Of a stretch of DNA of 64,000 bases, positions 36,353 to 47,061 are shown one piece after another. The stretch's first letter is position 1. Every line of letters begins with the position of its first letter. The notes under the pieces are model-generated. The model did no database searches. It worked only from the letters and a program-made list of their open reading frames with translations, and was not told the origin of the DNA. Origin of the DNA: Aromatoleum toluclasticum ATCC 700605 (GTDB lineage: Bacteria > Pseudomonadota > Gammaproteobacteria > Burkholderiales > Rhodocyclaceae); contig NZ_KB899491.1 in assembly GCF_000378245.1 (NCBI RefSeq), positions 310,001-374,000 on the forward strand, written 5' to 3'. A program made the translations under genes and the position numbers.

Positions 36353-37306
36353 ATGCGAGTTGCTAATAGAAAAAGGGTGATGGTCACTGGTGGTGCGGGC
36401 TTCTTGGGGTCGCATCTGTGTGAGAGATTGCTAGAAGACGGGTGCGACGTTCTTTGCGTGGACAATTTTTACAGCGGGACGAAGGATAATGTTGCTCATT
36501 TAATGAGTAATCCGCATTATGAGCTGATACGCCACGATGTAACCTTCCCCCTCTATGTAGAAGTCGACGAAATCTACAATCTGGCATGTCCGGCATCGCC
36601 AATCCATTACCAGTGGGATCCAGTTCAGACCACAAAAACTAGCGTTCATGGCGCGATCAACATGCTGGGCCTGGCTAAACGTACAAAGGCGAAGATTTTG
36701 CAGGCCTCAACCAGTGAGGTTTACGGCGATCCAGAGGTTCATCCGCAGCAGGAAAGTTATTGGGGGCATGTCAATCCGGTTGGTATTCGGTCCTGCTACG
36801 ATGAGGGAAAGCGCTGCGCAGAGACGCTGTTTTTCGATTACTACAGGCAACACGGACTGGAAATTAAAGTTGTCCGAATATTTAACACCTATGGACCACG
36901 GATGCATCCGAACGATGGCCGTGTTGTGAGTAACTTCATCGTTCAGGCGTTGCGTGGCGACGATATCACCATTTACGGCGATGGGTTGCAAACCAGAAGC
37001 TTCTGCTATGTTGATGACTTGATCGAAGGCTTTGTCCGCATGATGGGAAGCCCGAAGGACGTGACCGGTCCGATCAACATGGGCAATCCAGTTGAGTTCA
37101 CGATTAGAGAGCTTGCGGAGACCGTCTTGAAGATGGTCGGCGGAAAGTCAAAGCTCGTCTTCAAACCATTGCCGCAAGACGATCCTAAACAGCGGCAGCC
37201 GAACATTACGCTCGCAAGAGAAACACTTGGGTGGGAACCCCGCGTGAGGCTCGAAGCGGGGCTTGAAAAGACAGTCGGTTACTTTCGGAACTTCCTCGCG
37301 CTATGA
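36353..37306 (+). CDS. uxs: UDP-glucuronate decarboxylase (UDP-xylose synthase)
   Basis: A 317-residue extended SDR enzyme with [10 protein letters not shown] (NAD site), [11 protein letters not shown], the family hallmark [12 protein letters not shown] and catalytic Y in SCYDEGKR. These are the signatures of UDP-xylose synthases, which decarboxylate UDP-glucuronate to UDP-xylose. I chose the ATG at 36353, preceded by AAAGAAAGG; the frame is open back to 36239 but that part has no family likeness. It is coupled by ATGA to the GT2 gene, which hints that UDP-xylose is the donor for that enzyme. Confidence 0.92.
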   Translation: MRVANRKRVMVTGGAGFLGSHLCERLLEDGCDVLCVDNFYSGTKDNVAHLMSNPHYELIRHDVTFPLYVEVDEIYNLACPASPIHYQWDPVQTTKTSVHGAINMLGLAKRTKAKILQASTSEVYGDPEVHPQQESYWGHVNPVGIRSCYDEGKRCAETLFFDYYRQHGLEIKVVRIFNTYGPRMHPNDGRVVSNFIVQALRGDDITIYGDGLQTRSFCYVDDLIEGFVRMMGSPKDVTGPINMGNPVEFTIRELAETVLKMVGGKSKLVFKPLPQDDPKQRQPNITLARETLGWEPRVRLEAGLEKTVGYFRNFLAL

Positions 37307-38274
37307 GTTTCGGTCAGCATCAGGTGATCATCGTCACGCCGGTTTACGAGGACGTCGAGGCGAGTAGCCGATTGTTCAAAGAACTGTCGGCCCAATTCAA
37401 CGATGACGTATTTGTCGTTGCGGTGGACGACGGCTCGGTGAAGCAGCCGCTAGACGTCTCCAGCCTCGAAGGCGCGTGCATCGAAGGGGTGATTCTCAAG
37501 CTTCGGCGTAACGTGGGCCACCAGCGGGCGATCGCGATTGGGCTGGGGTACGTCTCGGAGCGCATACAGCCACATCAGCGGGTGGTCGTCATGGACTCCG
37601 ATGGTGAGGATCTGCCGGGTACGATTCCTGAGCTTCTGGAGCGATTGGTTGCCGACGATGTCGACGTCGTCGTTGCGCAACGCAAGAGCCGCGTCGAAAC
37701 CTTTCGGTTCAAGGCATTTTATGCGGCCTACAAGAGCTTTTTCGGGCTGATGACCGGCAGGGCGATCAGCTTCGGCAACTTCATGGCGCTCAAGGCTCAT
37801 GCGGTGAAGCGGCTCGTGGCCATGCAGGAGTTGTCGATACACGTTGCAGGAGCGGTACTGGCCTCAAAACTCCGCACAGAAACGCGCCCGCTGAATCGCG
37901 GGCCCCGGTATGCGGGCCAATCAAAGATGAATTTTGTCGGGCTGGCCTTGCATGGGTTCAAGGGGCTGATGGTCTTTGCCGAGGACGTTCTTGTGCGCGT
38001 GGGCATCGCGTGTGCGATTATTGCGACGCTCTCCGTTCTCGGTGCCGTCGCCGCGGTCATCCTGAAACTGCTCGGCTTCTCCACGCCAGGATGGTTCTCG
38101 GTGGCACTGGGGATACTGGTCTTGATGTTCCTTCAGACCGGTGCGCTTGCGCTGATGACGTTGATGCTGACAGGCGTAGTGCGGGGCGGAACGGTGACAA
38201 CGGCAATTGCGTACCACGAGTTCGTGGACTACGTGATTGAAACGAAAGTCTCTCTTCTGGCAAGAAGCGCGTGA
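37303..38274 (+). CDS. GtrB/ArnC-type polyprenyl-phosphate glycosyltransferase (GT2)
   Basis: A 323-residue enzyme with a GT-A catalytic domain ([21 protein letters not shown] with DxD) and two C-terminal membrane helices (about 235-262, 268-295). GtrB proteins transfer one sugar to undecaprenyl phosphate on the cytoplasmic face. Gene overlaps with uxs and gtrA (GTGA) suggest that the sugar is xylose. This specificity is inferred from context only. Confidence 0.87.
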   Translation: MSFGQHQVIIVTPVYEDVEASSRLFKELSAQFNDDVFVVAVDDGSVKQPLDVSSLEGACIEGVILKLRRNVGHQRAIAIGLGYVSERIQPHQRVVVMDSDGEDLPGTIPELLERLVADDVDVVVAQRKSRVETFRFKAFYAAYKSFFGLMTGRAISFGNFMALKAHAVKRLVAMQELSIHVAGAVLASKLRTETRPLNRGPRYAGQSKMNFVGLALHGFKGLMVFAEDVLVRVGIACAIIATLSVLGAVAAVILKLLGFSTPGWFSVALGILVLMFLQTGALALMTLMLTGVVRGGTVTTAIAYHEFVDYVIETKVSLLARSA

Positions 38275-38657
38275 AATACCACCAGAGCGAGTTGATGCGA
38301 TATGCGATCAACGGCGTCGTCGCAACAGCGGTGCACTATGGCGTCCTGACGATTAATTTGCGCGTACTCGAGTTCTCATCCGCCGGGCTGGCTAATCTAG
38401 TCGCCGCACTCTTCGGTATAACAGCTTCCTTTCTCGGTAGCCGTTATTTCGTCTTTCAGAAGGCTGATGGTTCGCTCTTGCTGCAAGCGATGAAGTTCAG
38501 CGGTCTGTATGGCGCGATAGCTGTCCTGCACGGGGTGATATTGCTGGTCTGGACGGACTGGATGCGGTATGACCACCGCGCGGGTTTTCTGATAGCCACG
38601 CTAATCCAGGTCGCACTGAGCTATGTCGGTAATAGAAGAATGGTGTTCAACGTATGA
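38271..38657 (+). CDS. GtrA-family lipid-sugar flippase
   Basis: A 128-residue membrane protein with four helices and the GtrA look (RYAINGVVATAVHYGVL; FLGSRYFVF; VGNRRMVFNV). GtrA moves the undecaprenyl-phosphate monosaccharide to the periplasmic side. The start is a GTG that overlaps the GT2 stop codon (GTGA), and the stop overlaps the next gene (ATGA). It completes the standard GtrA-GtrB pair of O-antigen modification clusters. Confidence 0.9.
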   Translation: MKYHQSELMRYAINGVVATAVHYGVLTINLRVLEFSSAGLANLVAALFGITASFLGSRYFVFQKADGSLLLQAMKFSGLYGAIAVLHGVILLVWTDWMRYDHRAGFLIATLIQVALSYVGNRRMVFNV

Positions 38658-39250
38658 AAATAAGCCGTGCGACGGCGGCCACTGTGCTATTCGTGGTCTT
38701 GCTGGTTCTGATCTATTGGCTGCATATTGCCTACCTCAAGGTTGACGTTGTTTTTTATTCAGCTATTGCGGACGGCGTTTTGGCAGCATCGATCTCCGGT
38801 GTGGTGTTGTTCGCGACCCCCTATTTTTCCTCGTTAAACAAGTTTGAGAGAACCCAGCTCGTCGTGATCTGGCTGCTTGCCGGCTATGGTTTCGCAATTT
38901 CTGTTCCGACGGTTATTGACAGGTCTTTGTCGTTTTACATTCTCGAAAAGCTTCAGCAGCGCGGTGGGGGAATTAGGCAGGATGCTTTCGAATATGTATT
39001 CACAAAGGAATACGTTCGGGAGCACCGGTTAGTTGACGTCAGGCTGACCGAGCAACAAGAGTCGGGGACGGTTGTTATAAGGGATGGATGCGTGAAGTTG
39101 ACAGCGAAGGGCGACAAGCTTGCATCCTTTAGTCGGATGTTTAGGCGAAATTTCTTGCCAAGGGAACGTCTTCTCATGGGTGGGTATTCGGATGATCTCA
39201 CAGATCCGTTTCGCACCTCAATCGAACAACCTCAATATCTGTGCAAATGA
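38654..39250 (+). CDS. Unknown membrane protein of the modification cassette
   Basis: A 198-residue protein that I do not recognise. Three hydrophobic segments lie in the first 100 residues (about 8-28, 38-56, 70-90). A soluble, charged C-terminal half with EYVFTKEYVREH and VKLTAKGDKLASFSRMFRR follows. It is locked between gtrA and the large membrane protein by ATGA overlaps on both sides, so it should act with them. A helper of the periplasmic glycosyl transfer step is possible. Confidence 0.6.
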   Translation: MKISRATAATVLFVVLLVLIYWLHIAYLKVDVVFYSAIADGVLAASISGVVLFATPYFSSLNKFERTQLVVIWLLAGYGFAISVPTVIDRSLSFYILEKLQQRGGGIRQDAFEYVFTKEYVREHRLVDVRLTEQQESGTVVIRDGCVKLTAKGDKLASFSRMFRRNFLPRERLLMGGYSDDLTDPFRTSIEQPQYLCK

Positions 39251-41043
39251 GTGCGTCTATAAAGTCCGTCACGATGGCTCAACTCGCTGTCGTAACGCTT
39301 ATGCTTCTTATTGGGTGCCTCGCTCTTGGCATAATGGTGTGGCCTCCCATGTTTTCGGCTGTAGACTTCCCAGCGTGGGGAGGGGATTGGTCAAAATTCG
39401 TATGTAAGCTACGAGAGAACAATGAGTGCGGCGCGCTCAGTAAATTTCCTGTTGCATATCTCGCAGTTTCCTTCATTGTTTCGCTGCTAGGTGGCGGTTC
39501 CGCTAGCAAGGTGCTGCTGTTTAGTCTCAATGTTGCTTTTCTCTTGCTGCCCGTAGCTCTTGCTTTCAGAATTCTGGATATTCGGCTTGCCAAGGCGGGA
39601 ACTCTTCTCTATACGGCGGCGATCCTTTCATCAGTGGTGCCGCCGTTTTATTTGTATTCAGGCGGGCTTGAAGTGCAGTCCGGCGTAATACTTGGGTTGT
39701 TTGTCGTTTTGATTGTTTTGTCCGTCGTCTATCGGCAGAAGTCGACCTTATTTGTTCCTGCCTTATTTCTTTGCTCCTTGGTCGGTCCTTGGTACAAAGA
39801 TACAAACATCTTGGTGATGTGTGCAGCCATTTGCAGTGTCTACGCGTGGCGTGCGAAGGCGTCCGGCATGGGGTTCGTGAAGACTTTTGTCGCTGAAAGG
39901 AAGTTAGTCATAGCATTTGCTTTCGGGGCGTTGATCGCGATCATAGTTGCGGTTGCCTACAATTATCTCAGATATGCATCGTATCTGCCTGTGCCCTATA
40001 TGGTTGAAGCTGCGGAGGCGTCCCCAGATCTCAGGCTTAGCAGCGTTTATTTTTTGGCATCCATTTTTTCACCGAGCGGCGGAGTCTTGGTGGCGTGGTC
40101 GTTATCGGTTTGTGTGTTGTTCATAATAGGTCGTTCAGTCGGTTACTGTTTCTCACGAGGCGCCTTGTGGTTAGCAGCTGGGATATTGCTTCTTCAGCTC
40201 GGGGCTTTCTCTCGGTGGTGGACTCCATTCGGGTGGGAGGGGTGGGGTAATAGACTAATTATTCCGGCGGCGATTGCGGGTCTCATTATTGTGATTTTCA
40301 CGGGGTCTCGTCACCCTAAGGATGATTTGGCGTCGATGGTGGGGAGGGAGGCCCTTTTAAAGAGGGGGTGGAACAACTGGTTTGTGACGCTTTTGTGTGT
40401 TCCCCTATTTCTCGTCTCAGGGAGCTATGTGATCAGATCCTATTCTAAGGAGCGCGATCTACTTCTCGATCAGTCGATGTGGGGGAGCGATGCATGCCAA
40501 GCGATGCGGATTGTCAGGGCGAAGTATGATAGTTGGGCGTTCAAGAGAACCGACGTTCACAGGCAATGCCATTTTGAGAGATTTCAATATTGGCCAGGAA
40601 AGCAGGTGAAGGTGTTGCCGATGGCCATCGTTAACGCCGGACAACGCGTGGAAATTAAAGCCGGAAATTCCGGGGGCGTGCTAGGGCGCGGATGGTCAGA
40701 ACTTGAAGAGTGGGGTGTCTGGTCTGAAGGCAACGTAGCGGAAATTAGATTTGTCCCCTCTTCTGCAGTTGAGAGGCTCTCCTTGGAGCTGCAACCATTT
40801 GTTGCGGGAAGTCTTACGTCCCAAGGCGTAAAAATTTACGTTGACGATGTAGAAGTGGACCGGGTGGAGTTGGTCGAACTGAGCACTGTTACGGTCCAGC
40901 TGTCAAATCCAAATGTCTTTGATGGAAAAAAATTGCTTTCGCTACGGTTGCATCTTCCGCAGGCGGCGTCGCCACAGAGTCTCGGCGTTAATTCGGATCA
41001 AAGGCGTATTGCCGTGGGGCTGAGGGCGGTATCCTTCGAGTGA
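39247..41043 (+). CDS. Large membrane protein, candidate GT-C glycosyltransferase of a gtr cassette
   Basis: A 598-residue protein with about ten to eleven helices in the first 420 residues and a beta-rich C-terminal periplasmic-type domain (about 430-598). The last gene of gtr clusters is a serotype-specific GT-C enzyme that moves the sugar from the lipid carrier to the O antigen. A pair of acidic residues in the first loop (VDFPAWGGDW) may serve as the catalytic site. The family is not certain. It ends the coupled cassette; a 310-bp gap follows. Confidence 0.6.
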   Translation: MSASIKSVTMAQLAVVTLMLLIGCLALGIMVWPPMFSAVDFPAWGGDWSKFVCKLRENNECGALSKFPVAYLAVSFIVSLLGGGSASKVLLFSLNVAFLLLPVALAFRILDIRLAKAGTLLYTAAILSSVVPPFYLYSGGLEVQSGVILGLFVVLIVLSVVYRQKSTLFVPALFLCSLVGPWYKDTNILVMCAAICSVYAWRAKASGMGFVKTFVAERKLVIAFAFGALIAIIVAVAYNYLRYASYLPVPYMVEAAEASPDLRLSSVYFLASIFSPSGGVLVAWSLSVCVLFIIGRSVGYCFSRGALWLAAGILLLQLGAFSRWWTPFGWEGWGNRLIIPAAIAGLIIVIFTGSRHPKDDLASMVGREALLKRGWNNWFVTLLCVPLFLVSGSYVIRSYSKERDLLLDQSMWGSDACQAMRIVRAKYDSWAFKRTDVHRQCHFERFQYWPGKQVKVLPMAIVNAGQRVEIKAGNSGGVLGRGWSELEEWGVWSEGNVAEIRFVPSSAVERLSLELQPFVAGSLTSQGVKIYVDDVEVDRVELVELSTVTVQLSNPNVFDGKKLLSLRLHLPQAASPQSLGVNSDQRRIAVGLRAVSFE

Positions 41044-41355
41044 GGGCGATGTTCGTCTGGTTCTGTCAAGTATGTGCCGTGAAATAATTTTGTATCGTGG
41101 TGTGCAGGTGGCAACGATTTCGTACGATTGTTATCGTGAGCCGATGATAGCCGCTTGTGCTGGCGGAGTTTTGATGACAAAGGGATATGGGCCGTCGTAT
41201 GTGTTGATGTGGTGACTTCCGGTCAGTGTATGGGTCCCTTGTTTGATCGCTGCTCGTGTGGCGCCGAGCGGCTATTCGGAACGTGCCATGATCGGGTTGG
41301 TGGCGAAGCGAGTAAATGTTACTTCGAATTATTTTTAATGGCATGTAGATAGATA
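41044..41355. other. Intergenic stretch of 312 bp
   Basis: No gene with family likeness is seen and no convincing promoter or terminator could be picked by eye. It separates the gtr-like cassette from ugd and, like uxs-side gap 36002-36352, may mark a join between independently acquired blocks. Confidence 0.45.
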
Positions 41356-42522
41356 ATGAAGATCGCTATTGCGGGTACGGGCTATGTCGGGCTTTCAAAT
41401 GCTGTTTTGCTCGCGCAGAGCAACGAGGTGGTCGCCCTAGATATTGCGTCCGAGAGAGTTGAAATGCTCAATCGCAGACAGTCTCCTATCGTCGATTCGG
41501 AAATCGAAGAATATCTTCAGAGACGTTCTCTGGATTTGCGCGCTTCGCTTGATAAGCGTGATGCTTACTTGGGGGCCAAGTACGTCATTATTGCAACTCC
41601 TACGGACTACGATCCAGAAACCAATTACTTCAACACTGAGTCCGTAGAGTCTGTCATTCGAGATGTGATGACGATCACTCCCAGTGCGGTTATGGTTATC
41701 AAGTCTACCGTGCCAGTCGGGTTTACCGTCAAGATGAAGGCAAAGTTCGGCTGCGAAAACCTGATTTTCTCGCCGGAATTCTTGCGTGAAGGGCGCGCAC
41801 TGCATGACAACCTTTACCCGTCTCGCATCGTCGTCGGGGAGCGTTCGCAGCGGGCACATGTGTTCGCCGAGCTGTTGAAGCGGGGGGCGCTGAAGAAGGA
41901 TATTCCCACGCTGTTTACCGATCCGACAGAAGCCGAGGCGATAAAGTTGTTCGCCAACACGTACTTGGCCATGCGGGTGGCGTTTTTCAATGAGCTGGAC
42001 ACTTACGCGGCGAGTCACGGCCTGGATACGAGGCAGATTATAGAAGGAGCCGAGCTCGATCCGCGTATTGGGAAAGGGTACAACAACCCTTCTTTCGGTT
42101 ACGGGGGGTACTGCCTGCCTAAAGATACTAAGCAGCTACTTGCGAACTATCGTGATGTTCCGCAGAATCTTATTCACGCCATCGTAGAGGCAAACACGAC
42201 GCGAAAAGACTTCATCGCGGACAGCATTCTTAAGCGTAATCCGAAGGTTGTCGGTGTGTATCGGTTGATCATGAAGGCTGGTTCGGATAATTTCCGGGCT
42301 TCCAGTATTCAGGGCATCATGAAACGCATCAAGGCGAAGGGAGTTGAGGTCATCGTATATGAACCAGTCCTGGAAGGTAGCGAATTCTTTAAGTCGCGAG
42401 TCGTAAATGACTTGGATGCATTCAGGAATGAAGCTGACGTAATCGTGGCAAACCGACTCACGGATGACCTAAGGGGGGTTGAAGAAAAGGTCTACAGTCG
42501 GGATCTGTTTGGCGATAACTGA
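41356..42522 (+). CDS. ugd: UDP-glucose 6-dehydrogenase
   Basis: A 388-residue NAD-dependent dehydrogenase with GTGYVGLSN (NAD site, 7-15), PEFLREG, and the catalytic Cys in [13 protein letters not shown] (about 256). It oxidises UDP-glucose to UDP-glucuronate. This product feeds both the uxs enzyme (UDP-xylose) and the epimerase at 23 kb (UDP-galacturonate), which ties the two ends of the locus together. The length fits the short Ugd type of enteric bacteria. Confidence 0.94.
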   Translation: MKIAIAGTGYVGLSNAVLLAQSNEVVALDIASERVEMLNRRQSPIVDSEIEEYLQRRSLDLRASLDKRDAYLGAKYVIIATPTDYDPETNYFNTESVESVIRDVMTITPSAVMVIKSTVPVGFTVKMKAKFGCENLIFSPEFLREGRALHDNLYPSRIVVGERSQRAHVFAELLKRGALKKDIPTLFTDPTEAEAIKLFANTYLAMRVAFFNELDTYAASHGLDTRQIIEGAELDPRIGKGYNNPSFGYGGYCLPKDTKQLLANYRDVPQNLIHAIVEANTTRKDFIADSILKRNPKVVGVYRLIMKAGSDNFRASSIQGIMKRIKAKGVEVIVYEPVLEGSEFFKSRVVNDLDAFRNEADVIVANRLTDDLRGVEEKVYSRDLFGDN

Positions 42523-42672
42523 AAGAAAATGCGGTGGGGCGTGAGTGGTCGTGCGCCAATAGAGGGTTGTGATCGAAAATCGCGGTGCAATTGCAGTCGT
42601 TACGCCATGAATGGCTTGGCTGGATTTTATGATGGATGGAAACTGAGGTCTGAGAGTGCTCGCTGGTTTTAG

Positions 42673-43782
<1,110 letters not shown>

Positions 43783-43793
43783 CCGTGCATGCG

Positions 43794-44690
43794 ATGAAGC
43801 GAGCGCTGATTACCGGCGTCAAGGGCTTTACCGGCCGGTACGTGGCTGCGGAATTGGAGGCACACGGCTGGGAAGTGTGGGGCACGGGCGCGCACGACGA
43901 CGAAGCCGGAGATGCCCTGTATCGGCACGTCGACCTGGCGGACGTCGCCGGCCTGCGAGAGGTGATCGCCGAGGTGCGGCCGGATGCGGTGGTGCACCTC
44001 GCGGCGATTGCCTTTGTCGGGCATGGCGATGCCGACGCCTTCTATCGCGTCAATCTGATCGGCACGCGCAACTTGTTGGCCGCGCTGGCTGCCGCTGAGC
44101 AGCGGCCTGAATGTGTGCTGCTGGCGAGCAGCGCGAACGTCTACGGCAACGCGACCGAAGGGGTCCTGAACGAGTCGATGCTGCCGAATCCGGCCAACGA
44201 CTATGCGGTCAGCAAGCTTGCGATGGAGTGGATGGCGCGTTTGTGGATGGACCGATTGCCGATCGTGATCGCGCGCCCGTTCAACTACACGGGCGTGGGG
44301 CAGGCCGAATCCTTTCTGTTGCCGAAGATCGTCGCGCATTTCCGCCGGCGGACGGAGACCATCGAGTTGGGTAACCTGGATGTCTGGCGCGATTTTTCGG
44401 ATGTGCGTGCGGTGGCTCGCGCCTACCGTCGCCTGCTCGAAGTCCGTCCCGTGGGTGATACGGTCAACGTGTGCTCGGGGCGCACGCATTCGCTACGCGA
44501 GGCCTTGGCGATGGCGGAGGCGATTACCGGGCACGCGATGCGCGCGGAAGTGAATTCGGCGTTTGTCCGTGCGAATGAGGTGCGAAGCCTGTGTGGTGAT
44601 CCAGCAAAGTTGCGTAGGCTGATCGGCGACTGGGATAGCCCTCCGCTTGAAGAGACGCTGCAGTGGATGCTTCAAGGGGTTGCCGATTGA
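43794..44690 (+). CDS. rmd: GDP-4-keto-6-deoxy-D-mannose reductase
   Basis: A 298-residue SDR enzyme with GVKGFTGRYVA (cofactor site), SSANVYGN and catalytic DYAVSKLAME. Together with the gmd neighbour this fits Rmd, giving GDP-D-rhamnose; the alternative partner Fcl (GDP-L-fucose) has a different sequence pattern. The ATG at 43794 is taken; TTG 43779 and GTG 43785 are in frame ahead. Its stop overlaps a TTG that likely starts the next gene. Confidence 0.85.
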   Translation: MKRALITGVKGFTGRYVAAELEAHGWEVWGTGAHDDEAGDALYRHVDLADVAGLREVIAEVRPDAVVHLAAIAFVGHGDADAFYRVNLIGTRNLLAALAAAEQRPECVLLASSANVYGNATEGVLNESMLPNPANDYAVSKLAMEWMARLWMDRLPIVIARPFNYTGVGQAESFLLPKIVAHFRRRTETIELGNLDVWRDFSDVRAVARAYRRLLEVRPVGDTVNVCSGRTHSLREALAMAEAITGHAMRAEVNSAFVRANEVRSLCGDPAKLRRLIGDWDSPPLEETLQWMLQGVAD

Positions 44691-45838
44691 AGGTGATTCT
44701 TTCCATCGACGCGATCCGGTATCCGCTGACCGGAATCGGTCGCTACACCTACGAGCTGGCGAGTCATCTTCAACAGCTGCCGGAGGTCACGGATCTCCGT
44801 TTTTTTTTCGGTAGGCGGTTTGCGGATGCGTTGCCGTCACCGTCGCCGGTTGGCGTCCCGTCTCACGCGGGAGAGGGGGTTCGCAGGAGTGCCTTGAAGA
44901 GCCGAGTGATCGTCGAGCTCTATCGGTTTCTCGCCCCCAGGCTCAAGGCACGTGCCCTGCGAGGACTGGAGGGCCATGTGTTTCATGGCCCGAATTTCTA
45001 CCTGCCACCGTTTCGCGGCCGAGGGGTTGTGACGATGCACGACCTGTCGCCGTTCACATGGGCCCACTGTCACCCCCCCGAGAGGGTGCGATACATGCAG
45101 GCGGAAATCGGACAGTCCCTGAAGCGCGCTGCCGTACTGATTACCGATTCGGAGTTCACGCGTCGCGAGCTCGCCGCCTATTTCGGCTGGTCGATCGAAC
45201 GTATTCGCGCCGTGTCGCTCGCGTGCTCGCCGGACTTCCGGCCGCGCAACGAGGAGGAACTGTCGCATACCTTGGGGACATACGGTTTGGTGGCCGGCGG
45301 ATATAGTCTTTACGCAGGCACGATCGAGCCGAGGAAGAATCTCGACGCCTTGCTTGATGCGTATGGATCGCTCCCCGAGTGTGTGCGCCGGAGGTGGCCA
45401 CTTGTGCTTTCCGGGTACAAGGGGTGGCGCAGCGAAGGAATTCACTCGCGTATCACGGAAGCGGAACGGGCCGGCTGGGCGCGTTATCTCGGGTTCGTGC
45501 CGGCCGAGCATCTGCCGCTGCTGTATGCTGGCGCGCGTCTGTTCGCGTTCCCATCCCTGTACGAAGGCTTTGGCCTGCCGGTGCTGGAGGCGATGGCGTC
45601 GGGCGTGCCTGTCGTGTGCTCTGACTCTTCCTCGCTTCCTGAGGTGGTGGGCGACGCCGCGGCCATGTGTCCGGCCGAGGACGTGGATGCCTTGGGTCGT
45701 CTGATCGCGCGCGGGCTGGAGGATGATGCATGGCGTGGCGAGGCGATTCGGAAGGGGCTGGATAGGGCGCAGCAATTCAGTTGGAAGAGATGTGCTCAGG
45801 AAACGGTTGCCGCATATCGTGCGGCCGTCGAACTCTGA
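44687..45838 (+). CDS. GT4 family glycosyltransferase
   Basis: A GT-B enzyme of about 383 residues. GIGRYTYELA lies near the N-terminus, TIEPRKNLDALL begins the donor domain and YEGFGLPVLEAMASGVPVVCS carries the E-x7-E motif. It is like WbpY/WbpX-type rhamnosyl and mannosyl transferases. The best start is TTG at 44687, overlapping the rmd stop (TTGA) and nine bases behind AAGGGG; GTG at 44663 is the alternative. Confidence 0.87.
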   Translation: MKVILSIDAIRYPLTGIGRYTYELASHLQQLPEVTDLRFFFGRRFADALPSPSPVGVPSHAGEGVRRSALKSRVIVELYRFLAPRLKARALRGLEGHVFHGPNFYLPPFRGRGVVTMHDLSPFTWAHCHPPERVRYMQAEIGQSLKRAAVLITDSEFTRRELAAYFGWSIERIRAVSLACSPDFRPRNEEELSHTLGTYGLVAGGYSLYAGTIEPRKNLDALLDAYGSLPECVRRRWPLVLSGYKGWRSEGIHSRITEAERAGWARYLGFVPAEHLPLLYAGARLFAFPSLYEGFGLPVLEAMASGVPVVCSDSSSLPEVVGDAAAMCPAEDVDALGRLIARGLEDDAWRGEAIRKGLDRAQQFSWKRCAQETVAAYRAAVEL

Positions 45839-45857
45839 CTGTTGCGCGGATCGATCA

Positions 45858-46982
45858 GTGAAGGTCTTGCACGTCTATCGCACCTATTTCCCGGATCCAC
45901 CCGGCGGGCTTCAGGAGGCAATCCGACAGATTTGTCTGTCGGTGCAGCCATTTGGCATTGAGAATACGATTTTCACCCTTTCTCCCACTCCGGATCCTGC
46001 GGAGCTTATTCGGCCCGAGGCTCGGGTCGTGCGGCAGCGCTCGTGGGCGGCGCCGGCATCGTGTGATCTGGGCGGCGTGGCTGCGTTCGGGCGGTTTCGG
46101 CGACTCGCCGCCGAGGCTGATGTCATTCATTACCTTTTCCCGTGGCCATTCGGGGATTTGCTTCACCGCGCCGCGCCGCCGGGAAAGCCGGCAGTATTGA
46201 CCTACATTTCCGACATCGTGCGTCAGCAGTGGATAGGCAAGCTCTATTCGCCCTTGATGTGGAAGACCCTGCATGACATGCGGGCCATTGTGGCGAATGC
46301 GCCCGCGTACGCACAGACCAGTCCGGTGCTGTCCAATCCTGCGATCCGTGATCGTGTCCGGGTGGTCCCGCTAGGGATCGACGAGCGATCCTGCGCGCAG
46401 TGCGGCGACGAGGCGATTCTCGGCAGGTTGCAGCTTGCTGAAGGGGAGTCGTTCTTTCTCTTTGTCGGCGTGCTGCGCTATTACAAGGGGCTGCACAATC
46501 TGGTGCAGGCAGCGGGGAGCGTCGGCGCAAAAATAGTCATCGCCGGGTCAGGGCCCGAGGGGCGCTCGCTGCACAGCCTTGTCGCGAGCGTCGGGGCTAG
46601 GAACGTGATCTTCGCCGGGCAAGTGTCGGACGAGGAGAAGACGGCCTTGATAAGGTGTTGCCGTGCCCTGGTCTTGCCTTCGCACCTGCGCTCCGAGGCC
46701 TTCGGCATGGTCCTGGTCGAGGCTGCCATGCTTGGCAAGCCGATGATCTCGTGCGAGATTGGTACCGGGACATCTTTCGTAAATGCCGATGGGGAAACGG
46801 GTTGTGTGGTTGAACCGGACAAGCCGGCTGCGCTGGCGGATGCCATGAACCATCTTCTCGCCGACGACGTGCTCACCACCCGCCTGGGCGTGGCTGCGCG
46901 GGCGCGCTACGAGCGACTGTTTTCGGGGGAGGCGCTGGGGCGCGAATACGCTGCGTTGTTCCGTGAGGTGGGAAACGGTTGA
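45858..46982 (+). CDS. GT4 family glycosyltransferase (WbpZ-like)
   Basis: A GT-B enzyme of about 374 residues. YRTYFPDPPGGLQEAI opens it, FLFVGVLRYYKGLHNLV begins the donor domain, and HLRSEAFGMVLVEAAMLGKPMIS gives the E-x7-E motif. The pattern is close to WbpZ of Pseudomonas A-band synthesis, which adds the first D-rhamnose or mannose. I use GTG at 45858 because the coding likeness begins there; an ATG-started frame from 45723 would overlap the previous gene by more than 100 bases. Confidence 0.85.
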   Translation: MKVLHVYRTYFPDPPGGLQEAIRQICLSVQPFGIENTIFTLSPTPDPAELIRPEARVVRQRSWAAPASCDLGGVAAFGRFRRLAAEADVIHYLFPWPFGDLLHRAAPPGKPAVLTYISDIVRQQWIGKLYSPLMWKTLHDMRAIVANAPAYAQTSPVLSNPAIRDRVRVVPLGIDERSCAQCGDEAILGRLQLAEGESFFLFVGVLRYYKGLHNLVQAAGSVGAKIVIAGSGPEGRSLHSLVASVGARNVIFAGQVSDEEKTALIRCCRALVLPSHLRSEAFGMVLVEAAMLGKPMISCEIGTGTSFVNADGETGCVVEPDKPAALADAMNHLLADDVLTTRLGVAARARYERLFSGEALGREYAALFREVGNG

Positions 46983-47061
46983 TTCTGTCCGCATACACGT
47001 TGTCTACATCGCACGGTGGTATCCGCCTGAGCACGCGGGTGCTTGAAGCACGGAGAAATAC

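Noticed and set aside
45723-46982. ATG-started longer form of the WbpZ-like enzyme
   Set aside because: The first 45 codons overlap the preceding gene and have no glycosyltransferase likeness; the GTG at 45858 starts with the conserved VKVLHVYRTYFP.
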